This document shows positions 1 to 11,477 of a stretch of 64,000 bases of DNA, one piece after another. The notes under the pieces were generated by a model. It had not been told where the DNA came from. It saw only the letters and a list, made by a program, of their open reading frames with translations, and did no database searches. Source of the stretch: Rhizophlyctis rosea. Taxonomy: Eukaryota > Chytridiomycota > Chytridiomycetes > Rhizophlyctidales > Rhizophlyctidaceae. Every line of letters begins with the position of its first letter. Within the stretch, counting starts at the first letter, position 1. The DNA is taken from positions 44,630-108,629 of the forward strand of contig JADGJC010000127.1 of NCBI GenBank assembly GCA_027596075.1. Direction: 5' to 3'. The translations under genes were made by a program, and so were the position numbers.

Positions 1-280
1 CGTCGCTGCCTTTTCAAAGGCAACCGTGAAAGCCGGTAACAAGTTCCGACATGGTAATCTTGCTAGTATGTGGTCTGGTATGTGCATATCTGTTATTCTG
101 GTCCGTGCATTCATTGACTCAAGTACAACAGATCATCTCGGACGAAACGCACGGCAATACTACAGAACCCATCTTCACTCAAGAAAATATATCACGTCCT
201 TGTCGGGCGACTTCTCAAACCGATCCAAATCCAGTTCACTGAGCACGTCCACAGGTACTTCCTGGTGCTCAGGTCGACCG

Positions 281-388
281 TTCAGGAGTGATGCCTAACG
301 GCGCGGTAAAATGCACTGGAGGAGGTCAAGACAGGGTCCGTCTGGATCACAATGTGGTCAGGCGGTCGGTTCAGGAGTGATGCCTAAC
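281..388 (+). repeat. 19-bp exact direct repeat, two copies
   Basis: The 19-mer ttcaggagtgatgcctaac occurs at 281-299 and again at 370-388, 89 bp apart. It is preceded in both cases by similar sequence (gtcgaccg versus gcggtcgg). No protein gene was recognised around it. The second copy lies inside the tRNA-like segment described separately. Confidence 0.75.
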
Positions 389-474
389 CGGGCCGGCAGG
401 CACTTGTCTAGCGGGGGAGAGGGGCCGTGGCCGATGCGCATTTTGTGCGAGTGGGTTCAATTCCACCAAGGACC
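335..474 (+). other. tRNA-like / SINE-like segment
   Basis: A GGTCC at 335-339 faces a GGACC at 470-474, so the ends could pair like an acceptor stem. The 3' part has a B-box-like motif GGGTTCAATTCC (453-464) followed by CACC. The T stem is imperfect (GTGGG against CCACC), and the segment is about 140 nt, too long for a normal tRNA. It may be a tRNA-derived short interspersed element or a decayed tRNA. No poly-T terminator follows closely. Confidence 0.3.
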
Positions 475-853
475 ATAAAGTTGCATGTGTGTGGTTGTCG
501 TAAATGATCAACAATATACTTTATTGTGTCTGTGAAAACGTCTTCAATGGTGCTGTTCCATGCTCGGAGGCGGGTATTGGCGGAACCGTCTTATTGGTCA
601 GGATACAAAGTTGTAATCAAGTAATCTCGATACCGGCTGTAATGGACAGATCACAAATACGTTTGAGGGTGCGTCAAAACATGTCAACTGCCAGCGGTAT
701 CTTACCTCAAGATAGTCTTCAGATCCTTCCTAGCGATATTCTCCCTGAATACAATCTCCTCCACATGATACTTACCCGTAAAGTATGGTACAAGTCTATG
801 GCACCCGAAGAACTCAATCAGCCTTGATCCCCTCATTCACAGGACAATCCTCC

Positions 854-2876
854 TCACCTCAAAAACAAAGCCGCAACGGGCTGCGGCTGCGTATTCGCCA
901 CCATCCCAATCCACTCCCGCTCCATATCCGAGCAATTCATAGGGTCCGCGATAATCACGGGCTCGTCCGACGGCCTTTGTGACTCGTGGTCAGCGGATTT
1001 GGGTTCAGCGGACGTGGAGGATGCGTCGACGTACTGGCGGCTTTTGCGGCGGATGAAGTCGGGTATAATCAAATCTTGATAATTCAGGTAGAAAATATCA
1101 ATATCCTCCACCAAAAGTAAGAGCCTTCCCGCAATGGCGTAACTTACAATGATACATTTGCAGCTGGACTGCCAGATTATGTCGTAGGAGATAAGTAATG
1201 ACTTCCATGTACAGCGTTCGATGCTCTTTCGACGGCATGACGTTAGATAATGGTCGGGGACGGTTTAGATCTGCCAGAGCGGTCGTCAAGTCAAGCTGGG
1301 GGAATCTGTTACTGAAGTCGTCGACTAGGTATGATAATCTTTGGATTGACAAATGATGATCAGTGATTTGGTCAGAATGCGTCTGTTAGGCGTCCGTGGA
1401 GACTTACAGATTCGCATCCGTATTCTGAGCAACAACATATACGTTCCGGGTATTGATGACATTGATGATTTTCGCTTTGCGCCAGTGGACTAGGTGAGCT
1501 GCGTGGCGGTATATTTGGGAGAGGGAGCAGTCTAGGGTTGTTTGTAGTTCTTCGAAACTGAGTGTAATGGATGGCCCATGAATATAAAAAGGAATGCCGT
1601 TATAGGCTTTGCGACAACACCAAAACAAACCTTTGCGTTGGTGTGACGATTTGAATAAGATCCACCAGCAAAGGAGATAGATCGAGAGGCAAACTCTTCA
1701 AAATCTCTTCTGGATCATATAAGAGCAGCAGAGCATGGTACGGCCGCATAGTGGGGTTGTCCACCTCAGAATCACTGGATCCGTCCAGCGGTTTCAAAGT
1801 GTAGTCTGATGCTGCCGTTTGCCGAGTAATGCTGGCAGGGATTTGGAGGGAGAGGTCGACGGACGAGTCGATAACAACGTGGGCCATGAGATTGGTTGTG
1901 ATGGAGTGGTATATGTGCGCTAAAACGCGTGCAAGAGAGCTTTCTGCTAAAATGCGTTCCATGACGTCGGCCATTCTGACGCGGGCTGTGGTGCGCCGTT
2001 AGGATTGATTCATATTGAGTTGAACAATTCATCAAATGCACTTGGTGTACCTGTGGACCGACTTTGGGCTTCATCTTTTATTGAGATCATTAGTTCGGCT
2101 TCTCGCCGCACATAGCCTCTTTTGAGTTGCTCGTACTTCAGACCAGCTGTTACTTTCACTATGACATGATTGTACATCGCCTCCACCTCCCGACTGAAAC
2201 CCTGACCTCCTTGCGGTTGCATCGCAAAAACCAGATTGAACATAGTCAATTGATGCGCCGCGCCGTCGGATCCCACCGGAGTAACTGCCGACGGTCCGCC
2301 CACACCCAAAGATGACAGCCCATATTGCGTTGCCCCACGTCCATCCCCTGCCACCTTACTCCTCCCTCCATCTGATTCGCCACCCGCCGACGATGCCTTA
2401 TTCGCCGCAGCGAGAGCGGCCAAGTCAGTCAGTCGCTTCTTTTGAATAACGCGCGCGAAGCGATGGCCGGTTCCTGGTCTGTCCGCGTTCAGAAGCGTCG
2501 GGTGGCCGACCAATGTTACATCGTCAATGGTGAGTTGGAACTGGCGGTCACAAAGAGCGACTTTGGGAGACAGGATATCAGACAGGAATTGTGGATCGAA
2601 TCCCAGGAAGTCGTCTCGCTCTGACTGGCCAGTGCCTTGTCTCAAAAGTGGATCCCGCAAGTCGCGCACCCGGTCAAGTTCCCCGTCATCCACGTCCAAC
2701 TCCAGTGCACCGTCCAGTTCCAAACCGCCGGCATGGGTTCGTCCTGCTCTGTGACTTGGATGTGAGGAACGCGGTCGTGTGGTGGTTCTGCTTGGATTTC
2801 GTGGATAACTAAAGACTAGTTGGTGACCTCTGCTAGAATAGCAAATGAGTAGTACGCCGAGAAGCGACGGAGTCAT
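854..2876 (-). CDS. NPR3: GATOR1/SEACIT subunit NPR3 (NPRL3)
   Basis: Nitrogen permease regulator 3 homologue, a subunit of GATOR1 (SEACIT), the GAP complex that inactivates Rag GTPases and so represses TORC1 at the vacuole or lysosome when amino acids are scarce. Five exons close in frame: 2876-2051, 1985-1631, 1557-1408, 1338-1148 and 1074-854, giving about 580 residues. The N-terminus has the family start (LLICYSSRGHQLVFSYP), followed by LGFDPQFLSDILSPK, a longin-type core, FNLVFAMQ, and a winged-helix-like region with SFEELQTTLDCSLSQIYR and AHLVHWRKAKIINVIN. The C-terminal exon is short and serine rich. The splice acceptors before exons 4 and 5 end in AAG, as in several other genes here. 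It is divergent from the proteasome gene, with a 367-bp shared promoter region. Identification is from remembered family motifs and is firm. Confidence 0.9.
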
Positions 2877-3117
2877 GAGCGGGGCGTGTGTTTCTTTAGG
2901 TGAACGAGCCGTTTATTTGTGAAGAGTTTGGCACGACTATGATTCGGCGCGGAGAGCTGACTTTAGCGTAAGTGGTGGACGCTTATAAAGCTGCCCAAAT
3001 TCAGGAAAAGTTTGAGGGGAGACAAGCAGATAGAAGGAAAGGTTCTCCATTGCAGTGGAAGTGAAACTGTGAAAGGCGAATTCTGATGCAATGGCTGATG
3101 TGGCGTCCTTGATCATG

Positions 3118-3123
3118 CACGTG
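3118..3123. promoter_or_regulatory. CACGTG palindrome in divergent promoter
   Basis: A CACGTG E-box palindrome lies in the 367-bp intergenic region between the divergent NPR3 and proteasome beta-3 genes. Such sites bind bHLH factors in fungi; binding here is not shown. The rest of 2877-3243 has pyrimidine-rich tracts just before the beta-3 start and no clear TATA box. Confidence 0.3.
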
Positions 3124-3243
3124 ACTTGCACGTCCGCCCTGGCCCATTCACCTCTTCGCTTTCCCCAAGTTTTTACCTCCCCATTCACTCCCATTCTGAC
3201 TCCCCAAACCTTCCCCATAGTCGCCTACTAGAAACCCGCCAAA

Positions 3244-4136
3244 ATGGTAAGCACAACGCGTACTCACTGTTTGCACTGTTCTTGCTAACGTTCTCCCTGA
3301 CTCAGTCGATTATGGAATATAACGGTTCGGCGATTATCGCCATGAAGGGCAAAAATTGCGTTGCGATCGCGGCCGACCGTCGGTTCGGTGTGCAAGCGTT
3401 GACGCTTTCCACGGACTTCAAAAAGATCTTCCAAATCAACGACAAGGTCTTCATTGGGCTTCCTGGGCTGGCGACGGACGTACAAACATTGTATGTTCAC
3501 CTCACGGCGAAAGCTGCTGCATATGCATACGTCGAACAAACTTGTCAAGGACTATTGATTTGGCTGACGTTCCTGATAGATATGAGCGCTTCCGATACAA
3601 AACCAACATGTACAAATTGCGTGAAGAGCGTGACATCACACCCAGCACATTCGCCCGCATGGTTTCATCAACTCTATACGAAAAGCGGTGAGGGCACTTT
3701 GAAGCCAGCGACGACTTTTATGGTATTTCTCATTCTTTTCTACGCATGCCGTCAGATTTGGACCCTATTTCTGCGAGCCAGTCATTGCCGGGTTGGAGAA
3801 GGACGGTACCCCCTACATTTGCACAATGGATCTGCTTGGCTGTGTTACCACTCCTGGGGATTTCGTTGTTAGCGGAACAGCATCTAACCAAATGTATGGT
3901 ATGGCGGAGAGTCTGTGGGAACCAAATTTGGTATGTGGTAGTCTCTCGTCAGCGGGAAATGCTGCGCGTGACTAATGTCGGCGAATGTTCAGGAACCGGA
4001 GGAACTCTTCGAGACCATCTCACAATCGCTCTTGAATGCTGTGGATCGGGATGCCATCAGTGGTTGGGGTGCGGTGGTGCACGTCATTACACCGGACAAG
4101 ATCATCACGCGCACGCTGAAAGGAAGAATGGATTAG
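3244..4136 (+). CDS. PUP3: 20S proteasome subunit beta type-3
   Basis: Non-catalytic beta-3 subunit of the 20S proteasome core. Five exons: 3244-3246, 3306-3490, 3580-3687, 3756-3930 and 3993-4136, giving 204 residues, the usual length for this subunit. The first exon is just the ATG codon; splicing it to exon 2 gives the classic start [19 protein letters not shown], which is why this start was chosen. Other signatures are IAADRRFG, the beta-fold core [19 protein letters not shown], and TMDLLGC. It lacks the catalytic Thr and propeptide, as expected for beta-3. The ATG-only first exon is a notable but well-supported structure. Confidence 0.97.
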
Positions 4137-4670
4137 TTTGTTTGGAACTGTTATGCTTAGCGCACTCTACTAATATACTGTACAATTTGACGTGCCGAAT
4201 ATGAAAGCCCGATGGGAAGTCCATATTAATTTGCCCTTCAGCAAGCACTTTTGAGGCTACCGGTTGTATGATTCTGAATCATAACCGGAACAACCCAACA
4301 AGAGTGTCAGGAATGCGGTGACGAATCGCGGGCTTTGCAGAAGGATGTATCTACAGATGGACTATTTTGTGCCCCACCAAAGGTTCGAACTTTGAAGGCA
4401 AGCAGACAAGATGTCTGTTGACTGTGGATGGAATGTGGCTTACTCACAATCCACCCACCTCCGAAACTGGCTTGGCATGTGAAAGCATGAGACCCAGTCG
4501 CGGGCGCTTGGTGGCGGTTTTCCAGAATCACGCGGTGGGGTTTGATTACTATTTTCTCTTCTCTGCATAAAACCCTTCGAACCATCTTTCACACCCATTC
4601 TACTCATACCCCGTCCAAGCTTTTCTTTCACATCCTTTATCCCAAGCGTAGTTACCTTTTACAACCGACA
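4137..4670. other. Intergenic, thiolase promoter region
   Basis: 534 bp between the proteasome gene and the thiolase gene, transcribed in the same direction. No coding sequence was supported. The last 100 bases before the thiolase ATG are C/T-rich, typical of a fungal 5' leader. No clear TATA box was recognised. Confidence 0.5.
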
Positions 4671-6390
4671 ATGGCTAGCTACGCAAACTCTGCTCTTCGT
4701 CGCGTCGAGAACATCGCGTCCCAGCTTACAAGTGGTGTCAGTGGTGGGAAGGGTAAGGTGTCTCTCCGACTGCTTTTCGGGTGCTATCGTTAGGGAACAC
4801 TCACGTTTCTGCACCACTATCTAGCGCACGCACCGAAGAGTCCCGATGATATTGTCATCGTTGCGTAAGTATTGCAGATAAACTGTGGTCAGGGTCCTCT
4901 CAGGGTGTTCCCTTCACGAAACCGCACTGCGTGGAGAGACGTGACTGACTGGATTTTTTTGCTCGTAGGGCTCTCCGCACGCCCATGTGCAAAGGTGGCA
5001 AAGGTGCTTTCAAGGAAACACATCCCGAATACTTGCTTGCGTCAAGTTTGAAGGTATGCTTGTAGTTCAAATCAAGGAAGTCGATATGGTGACTCATCTT
5101 GCTCTGTTGTCAGTCGATCATTGAAAAGACTGGAATCAATCCCGCTGCTGTTGAGGATATTCAAGTCGGAAATGTTCTCATGCCTGGAGCTGGTGTCACA
5201 ACGTCGCGGATGGCTGCTCTATTTGCGGGATATCCGGACAGTACAGCCTTGTCCGCTGTCAACAGACAATGCTCCAGTGGATTGACTACATGTGCGAACA
5301 TTGCCTCGGCAATCGCAGCGGGTTACATTGATATCGGCATTGGTGAGTCGGCGTCTGCCTGGTATTCAAGTCAAAGTGGTTGGCCAACTTCATTTCATCA
5401 GGTGCTGGTGTCGAGTCTATGAGTATGTACTACGGTCCTGGTGCCATGCCTACCGACCTATCACCCGAGATTTTGAATTACGGTCCTGCCGCGGATGTGT
5501 ATGTTTTTGCTTTCTTGCATTTCGTCGCAGCTTCATACTTACCCTTATCTGGCAGCTTGATCACTATGGGACAAACGTCAGAAAATGTTGCCGCAGAGTT
5601 CCGGATCAGTCGCGAGGAGCAGGACAAGTTCGCATTGCGCTCGCACAACCTCGCGGCCAAAGCCCAGCAGGAGGGTCTTTTTGACGAAGAGATTGTGCCT
5701 GTGACGTTGCCCGATGGTACCGTTGTCACGAAGGATGATGGGATTCGGCCGACCACCTTGGAAAACTTGGCGAAGTTGAGGCCCGCGTTCGGCAAAAACG
5801 GCACAACTACTGCCGGAAATGCATCGCAGATTACGGATGGAGCCGCCAGTGGTATGTGGATGTGTTTCATCTGGGGTTGGAAGTGACAATATTGAATCTC
5901 GGTACAGTTCTTCTCATGCGCCGCAGTACCGCCGAGAAGCTTGGTTACCGTCCTTTGGCTCGCTGGCTCGGATTCTCAGTCATTGGTGTGCCTCCCCGCA
6001 TCATGGGTATTGGTCCCGAGAAGGCCATTCCGGCTGTCCTGAAGCAAGTCGGGTTGAGTCAAAGCGAAGTCGGGGTCTTCGAAATCAACGAAGCATTCGC
6101 TTCTCAGGCGTCGTACTGTGTCAACAAGTTGGGCATTCCTATCGAGAAGGTTAACCCGAAGGGAGGCGCTATTGCTTTTGGACACCCGGTAAGTCATCAC
6201 GGAGGACGGTTTGTGGTTTACAGATTATTGACTGCCTTCATTTTTTCCTTAGATGGGTGCAACCGGTGCTCGCCAAGTTGCTACTCTCCTTCCAGAGTTG
6301 AGGAGAAAAAAGGAAAAGTTCGGTGTCATCTCCATGTGTGTTGGTATCGGTATGGGTGCGGCTGCTGTTATCGAGAACGAGATTTTGTAG
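4671..6390 (+). CDS. POT1: Peroxisomal 3-ketoacyl-CoA thiolase
   Basis: Acetyl-CoA C-acyltransferase, the last step of peroxisomal fatty-acid beta-oxidation (3-ketoacyl-CoA + CoA to acetyl-CoA + shortened acyl-CoA). Eight exons: 4671-4752, 4825-4864, 4969-5053, 5114-5342, 5402-5498, 5556-5851, 5908-6188 and 6253-6390, giving 415 residues. The N-terminus holds a textbook PTS2 import signal, RVENIASQL at residues 11-19 (R-V-x2-I-A-x-Q-L). The nucleophilic Cys is in NRQCSSGL (about residue 122). The other catalytic motifs are [17 protein letters not shown] and the C-terminal Cys motif CVGIGMGAA. The introns split codons but all close in frame. Peroxisomal ACAA1/POT1 type, not the mitochondrial type, because of the PTS2 and the sequence of the core. 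Confidence 0.96.
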
Positions 6391-6957
6391 GGGATTACTT
6401 GAGCAGCTTGGGTAGTTTGTTTCAATCCCATTTCGGATTGTTGATATGAGTTTGGTAGCATAATTGCATACAATCAACCAAATGTGTTTATGAGGGGCGT
6501 ACGCTGAGCGAAAACGATCACGGCGGGGCCACATGATTGAGGACGCATCATTCGTTGCGGACCACACTGTTGGATGGTGGTGAAGATGCGAGCATCTGAC
6601 CAAATGCTTGAAATTGAGGGCTTGTTGCGTGTGCTGGAACACAGGGAGGTGACATCCGATGTGATTGCGAGGGAATTTGATAGCTCGTCATCAATCGGGC
6701 CCTCACCTAAGAAATAATGGAACTGACCTCTGACCGCTTAAATGAAGCAAAAATCGACGCTTGGAAGACGCCACGATCATGTGTATTCAGGCGATGAACT
6801 GCAGTAGTCTTATTATTGTGAGGAAGAACAAAAATTCTGTCTCAAACAGAAGCGCCGGTGCCCTGCCACCTCTATCACTATGGGGTATCGATTACTGCGA
6901 AACGAAATCCTATCTAAGGTAAGATGCTTTCCTATTTTCTAATGTTGACAAGCCTTA
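6391..6957. other. Intergenic, no gene seen
   Basis: 567 bp between the converging thiolase gene and the small secreted-protein gene. Short antisense open frames over the thiolase 3' end look like chance. No RNA gene, repeat or transposon end was recognised. Confidence 0.5.
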
Positions 6958-7446
6958 TTAGCGGGCGACGGCGGTGGCGGCAGCAGACTCGGTAACCGTG
7001 ATAGTGACAACAGTGAAGTCGGTCGTGGCTGTGGCCGGAGTAGCTGCGGAGCTCAACGCACTTGAAAGGAAGCAGCTGGGAATCAAGCAGTTCGGGATGC
7101 ACTTCATGGTCAAGCTTCCGGTATTGTCGTCTGCCTTCACGGCTGAGCATACGGTCCCGGAGGCACAATCGAATTGAGTGTTGCATGGAGCATAGCTATC
7201 CGACGTGGTGGCCTTGGAAAGGTATTGGCTGATGCAGCTGGAGACGAGACAGGAGGGGACGCAGCGGTTGCTTGTGATGCCCTCGCCGTTGTTGTCACGG
7301 ACGCTGGTGCAGAGTGAGGCGGAGTCGCAGTCGGCTTGGGTGTCGCATTTGGGGTAGACGGAGCTTTGGCTCTAGTCTGCAGCCTGACTGGTCTGGGAGG
7401 CCACCATGGTTGCAAGCGTTGCGACGAGGAGGAACTTGAAGTGCAT
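6958..7446 (-). pseudogene. Secreted two-repeat Cys-rich protein with in-frame TAG
   Basis: Small secreted protein, family not recognised. From the ATG at 7446 the frame gives a good signal peptide (MHFKFLLVATLATMVASQ), then a TAG at codon 25 (7374-7372), then 138 further codons in the same frame to a TAA at 6960-6958. The downstream part is clearly protein-like: two tandem Cys units of about 40 residues (YPKCDTQADCDS...CVPSC and YAPCNTQFDCAS...CIPNC), each with the same six-Cys spacing, then a Thr/Ala-rich tail ending in TVTESAAATAVAR. A TATA box precedes the start. The TAG could be a recent nonsense mutation, a readthrough site, or lie in an undetected 33-nt intron (GTGGCC to CTAG), which would be unusually short. 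TAG ends other genes here, so it is not reassigned. Called as a possible pseudogene; the gene itself is well supported. Confidence 0.65.
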
Positions 7447-7532
7447 GATTGCGGTCTAGGGGCGGTTTTAGGATTGTGGTGTAGATGGGTTGCAGCTGCA
7501 CGGGGTGGGGCAGCAGTCGAAGGCTGACTTCG

Positions 7533-7540
7533 CTTTTATA
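7533..7540 (-). promoter_or_regulatory. TATA box of the Cys-rich gene
   Basis: TATAAAAG on the minus strand, 87 bp upstream of the ATG at 7446. Its presence suggests the promoter of the Cys-repeat gene is intact even though the reading frame carries an in-frame TAG. Confidence 0.5.
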
Positions 7541-7723
7541 CAGGTGGAATGTGCTGTATCCTTGTTATGGCCACCTTTTTGCGACCGATATGGAATCATT
7601 TAGAACGGCAAACATGCATATCCACGGCCCTTCACATCCACAACTCCACCAGCCATCTGGAAGTGGTGCAGAATTTGCATATAGCTAAAGGCCCCATGGG
7701 AGAAATGCTGTAGGTATTCTAAT

Positions 7724-8227
7724 TCAAGGTAATTTCAGGTGACGGGAGGTGCTCGCAACCTGCCAATTGGACCTCCTGGGACATCTCGTGGAGTTCGTGG
7801 ATTGTGGTGGGACACTGCTTGTGGTTGATTGTAGCGTGGTATCAGCTTCCCTGCCAATGCGCCCTAATAGTATCAGTCCCGCAGACATGCCTATAATTAT
7901 CCATGGATTCATACGCGTTGTCTTCGTTGATTTACGCACGTCTTCCGTAATACGGAGGGTGTGATACCTATCAACGGGTGATCGAACGCTTCCAGAAAGA
8001 CATGCCCATCCATAACCAACATACACAAGCCCCCATACATACAGGACCATAAGTTGCTGATCTATTTTCAGAGCAACTGTGGCTTGAGCTGCGGTGCACA
8101 CTGATCCTCTCCAAATGAGGTATGGTATTTGGATCGCTTGGGTACATGTACTCTGTAACAGATTTTCAGCATGGAGTTGAGCTGACTCATTCCGTTTTGA
8201 GATGATTCCGTGCCATACATCACTCAA
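7724..8227 (-). CDS. Possible small membrane protein (weak)
   Basis: An open frame of 167 codons, or 62 codons from an internal Met (MNPWIIIGMSAGLILLGR, about 7912). The shorter form has one predicted membrane segment followed by a Ser/Thr-rich tail. No family was recognised and no splice structure could be confirmed. It lies between the Cys-rich gene and ATG7, in about 1.1 kb otherwise without a gene. It may be a real small single-pass protein or a chance open frame. Confidence 0.2.
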   Translation of the reverse strand: MSDVWHGIISKRNESAQLHAENLLQSTCTQAIQIPYLIWRGSVCTAAQATVALKIDQQLMVLYVWGLVYVGYGWACLSGSVRSPVDRYHTLRITEDVRKSTKTTRMNPWIIIGMSAGLILLGRIGREADTTLQSTTSSVPPQSTNSTRCPRRSNWQVASTSRHLKLP

Positions 8228-8582
8228 TGGACAACTCCGTGATGCTTTGGTGCGAATGCGGGATCAAGTGCTTTTCGCAGTGAGGACCCGAAAGTACTGG
8301 ACCCTCGTGTCATCCTGGTCCGCAGCGTGTGATGGCACGTGATGTAAATAACACTCTTACTGTGCCTCACAATCAGAGCGCTTGGGCAGTTTCCTTTGAA
8401 TTGTCACCTTCCTGTTCTCCTTCCTGCAATTGTTTCTTTCGAAGTAATCCAATCGAGAAGCATCAAGTTTAGGTATGTACTTTGTGCTGCAGCTATGAAT
8501 GACCAGCTGCATGTGAAAGTCAGCCTAACTTTCACCGTGGTAACCAAACGCCTAACAGGAAGCTCATACAAGTTATCCCACC

Positions 8583-11302
8583 ATGCCACCAACGTCAAAC
8601 GTACTCCAGTTCGAACCGTTCAGCAGTGCCGTGACTTCTACCTTCTGGCACGCGCTCTCACAGAACAAGATTGATTTGTATAGACTGGATGACTCTTTGA
8701 AAGATATCACAGGCTATTATGCCACGGGCCAGTTGACGGCGGGTCATGGCGTTGACGGAACCACCTCCGAGAAAGATGGAGATGCAGGGCCGGCCCGACT
8801 ATGTGTTGGTGACGACGCGTTTGGTGGCAAGTGAGTAGATATGCAAGGTGAATGGTGATTCAATGGAGGTCACTCACCTTCGATAGGCAGCCACCGTTTA
8901 CATATATCTCGCCTGGGTTATTAAAAAACACGAACACTATTGAGGAGTTCAAAGATATTGACAAGACCAACTTGTTGCAGACAGTGGCGACTCAGGTATA
9001 CGAGACTTGTGAGAGTCATTGGGTCGACTCACTTTGCTGATCAATGCGGATATAGATCTGGGAGGATATCAAGTCCGGCAAAGCAGTCGATGAACCATAT
9101 TTGTTGTCGAGATTTTTGCTGCTTACTTTTGCCGACTTAAAGAAGTACAAATTCTACTATTGGTTCGCGTTCCCGGCGCTTCTTCCCTCGGAGCCAGTCA
9201 AAGTCAGTGTTACTACCACAATCGCCGATGTATACAGTGCTTCTCAGGTTTGTGCAAACGGGAATCAGGCCGCATGTGCGTCAACTGATGGTTTACGGTC
9301 AGGTTGACGCATTGCGTGATCACTTGAGCTCTTTCCGCAACCTTCCGCATCGCGATGCGACGAACCAAGGAGGCTTTTTCTTGGTCAAGGAGTCAACGTC
9401 TGAGAAGTTGACCATAGGAAAGTTGGCGGATTGGGAAACATTCTTCGCCGGAGTCGCAGCTGACAAGGTATAAGACCTGAGCAATCTCTTGCGAACGAAC
9501 CGGCGTTTTGGACTTAGGTGTTGTCAAACAGATAACGGTTGGTTTTGCGGATCCTTCAGCGCTCAGCACTCACCCGGGTTGGCCTTTGCGCAACCTCTTG
9601 GTACTCCTACGGAAACGATGGAACGTTGAGAGCCTCAAAGTTCTATGCTATCGAGAATCGCTAAAGAGTTTAGATATTTCCCGAAGTATAGTCCTCACAG
9701 TGGAGCTACCCGGAACGTTCGGAGGTGAGGGTTTTGCCATAGCGATTACGAGGACAGGCTCGCTCATGAACAATTTCAATGATACAGACGACCTTCCGAA
9801 GGTTGTCGGATGGGAAAAGAACACCGCGTCAAAACTAGGCCCGAGACTAGCGGACCTAGCGCCATTGATGGACCCGACCAGATTAGCGGATACGGCGGTG
9901 GATCTCAACCTTAAGTTGATGCGGTGGCGCATTATGCCCTCATTGCAATTGGAGAAGATTGCAGAAACGAAATGCTTATTACTTGGGTCTGGAACTCTAG
10001 GTTGTTATGTTGCCAGATCGTTGATGGTAAGAAGGAGCATTTCACAGTCAATCAAGGCACAGGCTGACCGATAGCGCAAGGCATGGGGAATAAGACATAT
10101 CACGTTTGTCGATAATGGCCGAGTGTCATTCTCGAATCCCGTACGACAGCCGCTGTTGAATTTCGAGGATTGTCTTGAAGGTGGAAAGCCCAAGGCCGTC
10201 GCAGCGGCTGAGAATTTGCGCCGTGTCTATCCGGGCGTGGTAGGTATCATTGTTGCTCCTTCCGTAGCATGTTCAAAACTCTGACTTGGTTGATTAGAAT
10301 GCAACTGGTCACATTTTGAGCATCCCGATGCCCGGCCACTCAGTCGACTCCCCAGAGAAGACACGAGCCGACATCGAGGCTTTGACAACTTTGATTGAGT
10401 CTCATGATGCCATTTTTCTGCTGACGGATAGTCGAGAAGCACGATGGCTGCCAACTGTTTTGGGGGCGGCGAAGGAGAAGGTAACATGCGCTAAGCAATC
10501 GTTTGCATATCCATTCCAGGTGATTGACATTGCGTCCTCCAGATAGTAATCAATTCAGCGTTGGGCTTCGACACATTCCTTGTGATGAGGCATGGAATGA
10601 GAACGCCACCAGCAGATGGCAAGGCAAATGGACCCCAACTTGGATGTTACTTCTGCAATGACGTGGTAGCACCTGCTGATGTAAGTTGTAAGTTACTTAC
10701 CACTTTCCTCCGGAAATCCTACCCACACATACGTGCCAGTCCTTGAGCGATCGCACGCTGGATCAGCAATGTACTGTAACAAGACCTGGGTTGTCAGCCA
10801 TGGCAAGTGCGGCGGCAGTAGAGCTCATGGTGTCACTGGTGAATCATCCGGATGGGTATGTACACAAGGAATTAAGGCTCGAACAAAGGTTTTCGTGCTC
10901 ATTGCATTTCTTTAGCCCCCATGCTCCCGCTGATTCTACCAAAGCACCCTCGGATCCGACCCCAGTTCCATTTGGCTTGGTCCCACATCAAATACGAGGA
11001 TTCCTCACACATTTTACCAACCTGTTGGTAATCGGGCAAGCGTATGATAAGTGTACGGCGTGTTCAGACACGGTGAGCTGTTATTTCCTGTAATGGTTTG
11101 GGTTCGCCGCTGACCAGATCGGCACTCTTTTCGTTTGCAGATTTTAACAGCATACAAAAACCGTGGCGTTGAGTTCATTTTGGAGGCATTGAAATCTCCT
11201 GCGTATCTTGAGGAATTGACTGGCCTGCAGCAGTTGCACAAAGATAGTGAGGATGTGGACGTTGATTGGGATGTAGAGGGGGATGATGAGTTTGACGAGT
11301 AG
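8583..11302 (+). CDS. ATG7: Autophagy E1-like enzyme Atg7
   Basis: Ubiquitin-like-activating enzyme that adenylates and thioesterifies Atg8 and Atg12 and passes them to Atg3 and Atg10. Eleven exons: 8583-8830, 8887-8995, 9056-9247, 9303-9467, 9532-10026, 10081-10239, 10298-10480, 10543-10680, 10740-10855, 10916-11072 and 11141-11302, giving 707 residues, the usual size. The N-terminal Atg7 domain has [10 protein letters not shown] and [10 protein letters not shown]. The C-terminal E1 domain has the nucleotide-binding loop [17 protein letters not shown], the following [12 protein letters not shown], and the catalytic Cys in [14 protein letters not shown] (about residue 574). The acidic tail ends in DEFDE. 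The exon 9/10 intron also reads open, so retention would still code but break the family match. Confidence 0.95.
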
Positions 11303-11477
11303 TGCAACAGTGGCAAGAGTAATTTTGGAGAATTTACATGTATTTATATACGTATGTAGTGAGTGTGAAAATGCTGTGACAATCAGAAATCGTCGGCAAT
11401 TACAAGATTATTTGTAAAAAGAAGTGTTTTATTACATGATCAATGTAAGGTGCGTATTTCTCGCCCAGACTCTCTCT

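Noticed and set aside
7372..7404. A 33-nt intron that would remove the TAG
   Set aside because: It is far shorter than the other introns here (about 45-150 bp) and would cut the end off the signal peptide; kept only as a possibility in the finding.
10856..10915. Reading through ATG7 intron 9 as coding
   Set aside because: The stretch is open, but it has GTATGT and TTTAG borders, and removing it keeps the frame and restores the family spacing.
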